A stretch of DNA of 64,000 bases from CBFFRJ01 sp051486985 (GTDB taxonomy: Bacteria; Pseudomonadota; Gammaproteobacteria; Enterobacterales; Enterobacteriaceae), in contig NZ_JAHVDV010000011.1 in assembly GCF_051486985.1 (NCBI RefSeq), forward strand, positions 62,001 through 126,000, written 5' to 3'. Below are positions 60,601-64,000 of this stretch, in pieces. Every line of letters begins with the position of its first letter. Position 1 is the first letter of the stretch. Under the pieces are notes generated by a model. That model was not told where the DNA came from. It made no database searches and saw only the letters and a list, made by a program, of their open reading frames with translations. The position numbers and the translations under genes are program-made.

Positions 60601-61791
60601 ATGAAATTCAAAACAGGCGCACGCATCCTCGCATTGTCTGCACTGACGACGATGATGTTCTCCGCTTCTGCCCTCGCAAAAATTGAAGAAGGTAAGCTGG
60701 TCATCTGGATCAACGGTGACAAAGGCTACAACGGCCTTGCGGAAGTGGGTAAGAAATTCGAGAAAGACACCGGCATTAAAGTAACCGTTGAGCACCCGGA
60801 CAAGCTGGAAGAGAAATTCCCGCAGGTTGCGGCTACCGGCGACGGTCCGGATATCATTTTCTGGGCGCATGACCGTTTCGGCGGCTACGCGCAATCTGGC
60901 CTGCTGGCAGAAGTCTCCCCAGATAAAGCCTTCCAGGACAAAGTGTTCCCGTTCACCTGGGACGCGGTGCGCTACAACGGCAAGCTGATCGCTTACCCGG
61001 TAGCCGTGGAATCGCTCTCGCTGATTTATAACAAAGACCTCGTACCCAATCCGCCAAAAACCTGGGAAGAGATCCCAGCGCTGGATAAGACGCTGAAAGC
61101 GAAAGGTAAGAGCGCGCTGATGTTTAACCTGCAGGAGCCGTATTTTACCTGGCCGTTGATTGCCGCTGACGGTGGCTACGCGTTCAAATATACCGACGGT
61201 AAGTATGATGTGAAAGATGTGGGCGTGGACAGCACGGGCGCGAAAGCCGGCCTGAGCTTCCTTGTGAAGCTTATCAAAGACAAGCACATGAATGCCGACA
61301 CCGACTACTCCATCGCCGAAGCTGCGTTTAACAAAGGCGAAACGGCGATGACCATTAATGGTCCGTGGGCATGGGCCAACATCGATAAGAGCAAAGTCAA
61401 TTACGGCGTTGCACCACTGCCAACTTTCAATGGCAAACCGTCTAAACCCTTTGTGGGCGTGCTGAGTGCCGGTATTAACGCCGCCAGCCCGAACAAAGAG
61501 CTGGCAAAAGAGTTCCTCGAAAACTACCTGCTGACCGACCAGGGACTGGATGAAATGAACAAGGATAAACCGCTCGGCGCGGTGGCCCTCAAATCCTTCC
61601 AGGATCAGTTAGCGAAAGACCCACGCATTGCGGCCACCATGGACAACGCCCAAAAAGGCGAAATCATGCCGAACATCCCGCAAATGGCTGCCTTCTGGTA
61701 TGCCACCCGCACGGCGGTGATCAACGCAGTCAGCGGTCGTCAGACCGTGGATGCCGCGCTGAAAGATGCACAGGGTCGTATTACTAAGTAA
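60601..61791 (+). CDS. malE: Maltose-binding protein MalE
   Basis: A 396-residue periplasmic binding protein, the same length as E. coli MBP precursor. Signal peptide 1-26 (ending SASALA), mature KIEEGKLVIWINGDKGYNGL. Maltose contacts such as NGDKGYN, EPYFTWPLIAADGG and the Trp in AFWYATRTAV are conserved. It delivers maltose and maltodextrins to MalFGK2 and maltose to the chemoreceptor Tar. First gene of malEFG. Confidence 0.98.
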   Translation: MKFKTGARILALSALTTMMFSASALAKIEEGKLVIWINGDKGYNGLAEVGKKFEKDTGIKVTVEHPDKLEEKFPQVAATGDGPDIIFWAHDRFGGYAQSGLLAEVSPDKAFQDKVFPFTWDAVRYNGKLIAYPVAVESLSLIYNKDLVPNPPKTWEEIPALDKTLKAKGKSALMFNLQEPYFTWPLIAADGGYAFKYTDGKYDVKDVGVDSTGAKAGLSFLVKLIKDKHMNADTDYSIAEAAFNKGETAMTINGPWAWANIDKSKVNYGVAPLPTFNGKPSKPFVGVLSAGINAASPNKELAKEFLENYLLTDQGLDEMNKDKPLGAVALKSFQDQLAKDPRIAATMDNAQKGEIMPNIPQMAAFWYATRTAVINAVSGRQTVDAALKDAQGRITK

Positions 61792-61799
61792 GACAGGCT

Positions 61800-61885
61800 G
61801 TTACCCCCTCATCACGGCCTTCTCCCTGAAGGGAGAAGGAGAAAACTACCCCCTCTCCCTCAGGGAGAGGGTTGGGGTGAGGGTT
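61800..61885. repeat. malE-malF intercistronic palindromes
   Basis: Two hairpins, CCTTCTCCCTGAAGGGAGAAGG and CCCCCTCTCCCTCAGGGAGAGGG (each given here only as the arms CCTTCTCCCT/AGGGAGAAGG and CCCTCTCCCT/AGGGAGAGGG), then TTGGGGTGAGGG. E. coli has REP sequences in the same gap, where they stabilise malE mRNA relative to malF. Confidence 0.8.
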
Positions 61886-61912
61886 GCTTAATTGTTGTAG
61901 AGGAAATTTCCC

Positions 61913-63457
61913 ATGGATGTCGTTAAAAAGAAACACTGGTGGCAAAGTAACACGCTGAAGTGGTCCGTCATCGGGCTGCTCGGACTGCTGGTGGGATATC
62001 TTGTCGTATTGATGTATGCCCAAGGGGAATACCTTTTTGCCATCACGACGCTGATTTTAAGCTCTCTTGGCCTCTATATTTTCGCCAACCGTAAAGCCTA
62101 CGCCTGGCGCTATGTCTACCCTGGCCTTGCTGGCATGGGGCTGTTTGTACTGTTTCCGCTGGTTTGTACCATCGCCATTGCGTTTACCAACTACAGTAGC
62201 ACCCACCAGCTCACCCAGGAGCGTGCTCAACAGGTACTGATGGATCGCTCCTATCAGGCAGGGAAAATTTACAACTTTGCCCTTTATCCCGCAGAGGGAA
62301 AATGGCGCCTTGCGTTGACCGACGGGGAAAGCGGCAAAAACTATCTCTCAGACGCTTTTTCTCTTGGCGGCGAGCAGAAAATCACCTTAAAAGAGGCCGA
62401 CGCCCTGCCCACCGGCGAGCGTGGCACCCTACGTGATGTTACGCAAAACCGTGCCGCCTTAACTCAGCTCACCGCCGTATTGCCGGACAACAGTAATGTG
62501 GTCATGAGCTCCCTGCGTCAGTTCTCCGGTACGACACCGCTGTATGCCCTGGAGCAGGATGGCTCGCTGACAAACAAACAGAGCGGCGTAAAATACCGCC
62601 CCAATAACAGCCTCGGTTTTTATCAGGCAGTCAATGCGGATAACAGCTGGGGCGACGAAAAGCTCAGTCCGGGTTATACCGTGACCATCGGCTGGGATAA
62701 CTTCACCCGTGTCTTTACCGATGAAGGCATCCAGAAGCCCTTCTTCGCCATATTCATCTGGACCATTGTCTTCTCGCTGCTGACCGTGGTGCTCACCGTG
62801 GCGGTCGGGATGGTGCTGGCCTGCCTGGTACAGTGGGAAGCGCTCAAAGGCAAAGCCGTGTACCGCGTGCTGCTCATTCTGCCCTATGCAGTGCCATCGT
62901 TTATCTCCATCCTGATCTTCAAGGGTTTGTTTAACCAGAGCTTTGGTGAGATCAACATGATGCTGAGCGCCCTGTTTGGCATCAAACCCGCCTGGTTCAG
63001 CGACCCGACCACCGCGCGATCAATGATCGTCATCGTCAACACCTGGCTCGGCTACCCGTACATGATGATTCTTTGCATGGGCCTGCTGAAAGCCATTCCG
63101 GACGATTTGTACGAAGCCTCTGCGATGGACGGAGCCAGCGCATTGCAGAACTTTTTCCGTATCACGTTCCCGCTGCTGATTAAGCCGCTCACGCCGCTCA
63201 TGATCGCAAGCTTCGCCTTTAACTTTAACAACTTCGTGTTGATTCAGCTGTTGACCAATGGTGGCCCGGACCGCATCGGCACTACCACGCCAGCGGGTTA
63301 TACCGACCTGTTGGTCAGCTACACCTACCGCATCGCCTTTGAAGGCGGCGGTGGGCAGGATTTTGGCCTTGCCGCCGCCATTGCCACGCTGATTTTCCTG
63401 CTGGTGGGTGCGCTTGCCATCATCAATCTGAAAGCCACACGCATGAAATTTGACTAA
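61913..63457 (+). CDS. malF: Maltose ABC permease MalF
   Basis: A 514-residue inner-membrane permease, the same length as in E. coli, with eight membrane helices and the large periplasmic P2 loop (about residues 95-275) that contacts MalE. The EAA coupling motif is YEASAMDGASALQNFFRITFP. It forms the channel with MalG and holds the maltose site. Confidence 0.97.
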   Translation: MDVVKKKHWWQSNTLKWSVIGLLGLLVGYLVVLMYAQGEYLFAITTLILSSLGLYIFANRKAYAWRYVYPGLAGMGLFVLFPLVCTIAIAFTNYSSTHQLTQERAQQVLMDRSYQAGKIYNFALYPAEGKWRLALTDGESGKNYLSDAFSLGGEQKITLKEADALPTGERGTLRDVTQNRAALTQLTAVLPDNSNVVMSSLRQFSGTTPLYALEQDGSLTNKQSGVKYRPNNSLGFYQAVNADNSWGDEKLSPGYTVTIGWDNFTRVFTDEGIQKPFFAIFIWTIVFSLLTVVLTVAVGMVLACLVQWEALKGKAVYRVLLILPYAVPSFISILIFKGLFNQSFGEINMMLSALFGIKPAWFSDPTTARSMIVIVNTWLGYPYMMILCMGLLKAIPDDLYEASAMDGASALQNFFRITFPLLIKPLTPLMIASFAFNFNNFVLIQLLTNGGPDRIGTTTPAGYTDLLVSYTYRIAFEGGGGQDFGLAAAIATLIFLLVGALAIINLKATRMKFD

Positions 63458-63471
63458 GGAGGGCGATGAAC

Positions 63472-64000
63472 ATGGCTATGGTCCAGGCAAAATCGCAAAA
63501 ACTAAGATTACTGATTACCCACGTGCTGCTGCTGGCATTTATTGCCGCCATCATGTTCCCGTTACTGATGGTCATCGCCATCTCCCTGCGTGAAGGTAAC
63601 TTCGCGACAGGCAGTCTCATCCCGGAAACCATCTCCTGGGAGCACTGGAAGCTGGCGCTGGGCTTTAGCGTCGAACACGCTGACGGGCGCGTCACCCCGC
63701 CGCCGTTCCCGGTGCTGTTGTGGCTGTGGAACTCTATCAAGATTGCGGTCATTACCGCCATTGGCGTGGTGGCACTCTCCACCACCTGTGCGTATGCCTT
63801 TGCCCGTATGCGTTTTCCCGGCAAAGCCACGCTGCTTAAAGGGATGCTAATTTTCCAGATGTTCCCGGCGGTTCTGTCGCTGGTTGCTTTGTATGCCTTG
63901 TTTGACCGTCTGGGCCAGTACGTCCCCTTTATCGGACTGAATACGCACGGCGGGGTGATCTTCGCTTATATGGGTGGCATTGCTCTACACGTCTGGACCA
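63472..64000 (+). CDS. malG: Maltose ABC permease MalG (3' end outside window)
   Basis: The first ~176 codons of MalG; the gene continues beyond the window. The N-terminus MAMVQAKSQKLRLLITHVLL and the blocks PPPFPVLLWLWNS and CAYAFARMRFPGKATLLKGM match E. coli MalG. The start at 63472 has 9-base spacing to AAGGAGG; the ATG at 63466 in the same frame is too close. Confidence 0.95.
   Translation, partial: MAMVQAKSQKLRLLITHVLLLAFIAAIMFPLLMVIAISLREGNFATGSLIPETISWEHWKLALGFSVEHADGRVTPPPFPVLLWLWNSIKIAVITAIGVVALSTTCAYAFARMRFPGKATLLKGMLIFQMFPAVLSLVALYALFDRLGQYVPFIGLNTHGGVIFAYMGGIALHVWT

Noticed and set aside
60478..61287. 269-codon open frame antisense to malE
   Set aside because: It mirrors a highly conserved, codon-biased gene in the opposite strand and has no domain of its own; it is a shadow frame.

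Overview
The window is chromosomal DNA of an enterobacterium close to Enterobacter, Lelliottia or Leclercia. Most genes read as near-identical homologues of E. coli genes in broadly E. coli-like order (yjcZ-crfC-yjdM; fdhF-gltP; acs-yjcH-actP; yjcE-ghxP-soxR/soxS-pdeC-yjcB-ssb-uvrA; yjbR-yjbQ-aphA-tyrB-alr-dnaB-qorA-pspG-dusA; zur-yjbJ-lexA-dgkA/plsB-ubiA-ubiC; malM-lamB-malK/malE-malF-malG). Four ERIC elements and several CCCTCACCC-type palindromes also point to Enterobacteriaceae. The exact genus cannot be settled from the sequence alone.

Layout. 1-6.7 kb: 3' part missing proP, kdgT with a KdgR-like box, the yjcZ-crfC dynamin-like pair and yjdM. 6.7-17 kb: an accessory sugar cluster. A hybrid sensor kinase (minus strand) and an OmpR-type regulator (minus strand) flank a plus-strand operon made of a ribose-type ABC importer, a D-lyxose isomerase-like protein, a class II aldolase and a PfkB kinase. 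It occupies the place of the phn, D-allose (als) and mdtNOP genes of E. coli K-12. 17-20 kb: selenoprotein gene fdhF with a sigma-54 promoter, then an ERIC element and a hok-type toxin gene broken by an amber codon. 20-26 kb: gltP and, divergently, acs-yjcH-actP (the nrf operon found between them in E. coli is absent). 26-32 kb: a Gfo/Idh/MocA oxidoreductase behind a second KdgR-like box, a LysR regulator, yjcE, ghxP. 32-36.8 kb: a GST, the sRNA SraL, soxR/soxS, a pdeC gene that has lost its periplasmic domain, yjcB and ssb. 36.8-47 kb: uvrA, yjbR, yjbQ, aphA, tyrB, alr, dnaB, qorA. 47-57 kb: pspG, dusA, an orphan TraF-like outer membrane protein, zur, yjbJ, lexA (without dinF), dgkA, plsB, ubiA, ubiC. 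57-64 kb: the maltose regulon, malG being cut by the window end.

How the parts work together. SOS control is visible at ssb/uvrA and lexA. Redox stress control is visible at soxRS, with a damaged c-di-GMP phosphodiesterase next to it. Carbon scavenging is the main theme: ketodeoxygluconate (kdgT), an unassigned aldose/ketose (lyxose-type cluster), acetate (acs-actP), glutamate/aspartate (gltP) and maltodextrins (mal). Hairpin-rich repeats sit inside three of these operons, just after acs, after the binding-protein gene of the sugar cluster, and after malE, where they could set transcript ratios. The least explained pieces are the two KdgR-like boxes, the hok pseudogene, a hairpin-rich block upstream of tyrB and a structured leader in front of yjcB.
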